Assembly (NCBI GenBank): GCA_030614305.1
Contig: JAUWKH010000070.1
Location: 1 to 7,840 of the forward strand
DNA length: 7,840 nt
Reading direction: 5' to 3'
Origin: Bacteroidota bacterium
GTDB lineage: Bacteria > Bacteroidota > Bacteroidia > Bacteroidales > JADFUO01
The notes below the pieces were generated by a model, which was not told the DNA's origin, did no database searches, and worked only from the letters and a program-made list of their open reading frames with translations. Within the stretch, counting starts at the first letter, position 1; every line of letters starts with the position of its first letter. The position numbers and the translations under genes are program-made. Below are positions 7,767 to 7,840 of this stretch, one piece after another.

Positions 7767-7786
7767 ATTAATGATATTACATTAAT
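7767..7786. repeat. 7-bp perfect inverted repeat upstream of the lipoprotein operon
   Basis: ATTAATG (7767-7773) and CATTAAT (7780-7786) are perfect inverted repeats separated by 6 bases. The element is 77-96 bases before the start codon of the SnoaL-like gene, inside the proposed leader. It might be an operator for a dimeric regulator or a weak RNA hairpin. All but one base pair are A-T, so chance is a serious alternative. Confidence 0.3.
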
Positions 7787-7819
7787 AATATAAAATTGTC
7801 AATAAATATCTTTTTTTCG

Positions 7820-7827
7820 CAAAGTTA
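7820..7827 (-). promoter_or_regulatory. Candidate -7 box for the lipoprotein operon
   Basis: Read on the minus strand, TAACTTTG matches the Bacteroidota -7 consensus TAnnTTTG. The matching -33 element would lie beyond base 7840 and cannot be seen. If real, transcription begins near 7813 and leaves a leader of about 120 bases before the SnoaL-like gene. The region 7691-7819 is non-coding and A/T-rich, and contains one perfect inverted repeat at 7767-7786. A closer promoter with relaxed sequence cannot be excluded. Confidence 0.4.
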
Positions 7828-7840
7828 ACAAGTTTTTTAA

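Overview
The window looks like a chromosomal core region of a low-GC Bacteroidota (Bacteroidetes) bacterium. Several signs agree. The isoleucyl-tRNA synthetase is the long, eukaryote-like type found in this phylum. The order ileS / DksA-like / lspA is familiar from Bacteroidota. The F1 beta subunit carries extra loops relative to E. coli, and atpD-atpC stand apart from the other ATP synthase genes. The sequences ahead of starts are A/T-rich without clear Shine-Dalgarno motifs, and candidate promoters fit the phylum's TTG - about 20 bp - TAnnTTTG pattern. Order and genus cannot be resolved by reading alone.

Layout. (1) Bases 1-4016, plus strand: the 3' part of ileS (its start lies before the window), a degenerate DksA/TraR-family gene and lspA. 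They are spaced 42 and 21 bp apart and are probably one transcript. (2) Bases 4017-4141: a non-coding gap with a candidate promoter, then atpD and atpC (beta and a short epsilon subunit of F1), separated by 58 bp that contain a perfect 7-bp hairpin. (3) Bases 6042-6368: a 108-aa protein behind its own candidate promoter. It resembles the MmpS-like small beta-domain proteins but has a cationic N-terminus in place of a signal peptide. (4) Bases 6381-7690, minus strand: two lipoprotein genes in tandem, an NTF2/SnoaL-like protein followed by a five-TPR protein, converging on the 108-aa gene with only 12 bp between. (5) Bases 7691-7840: an A/T-rich leader with a candidate minus-strand promoter near the window edge.

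How the genes relate. IleS charges tRNA-Ile. LspA matures lipoproteins, and the two minus-strand products have lipoboxes and should be its substrates. AtpD and AtpC supply part of the F1 head, so the other ATP synthase subunits must be encoded elsewhere. I found no mobile element, CRISPR array, tRNA, rRNA or defence system. Most of the window is ordinary housekeeping sequence. The points deserving a second look are the 108-aa protein, the DksA-like protein lacking its hallmark residues, the short epsilon subunit, and an A6G7 tract inside the SnoaL-like gene.
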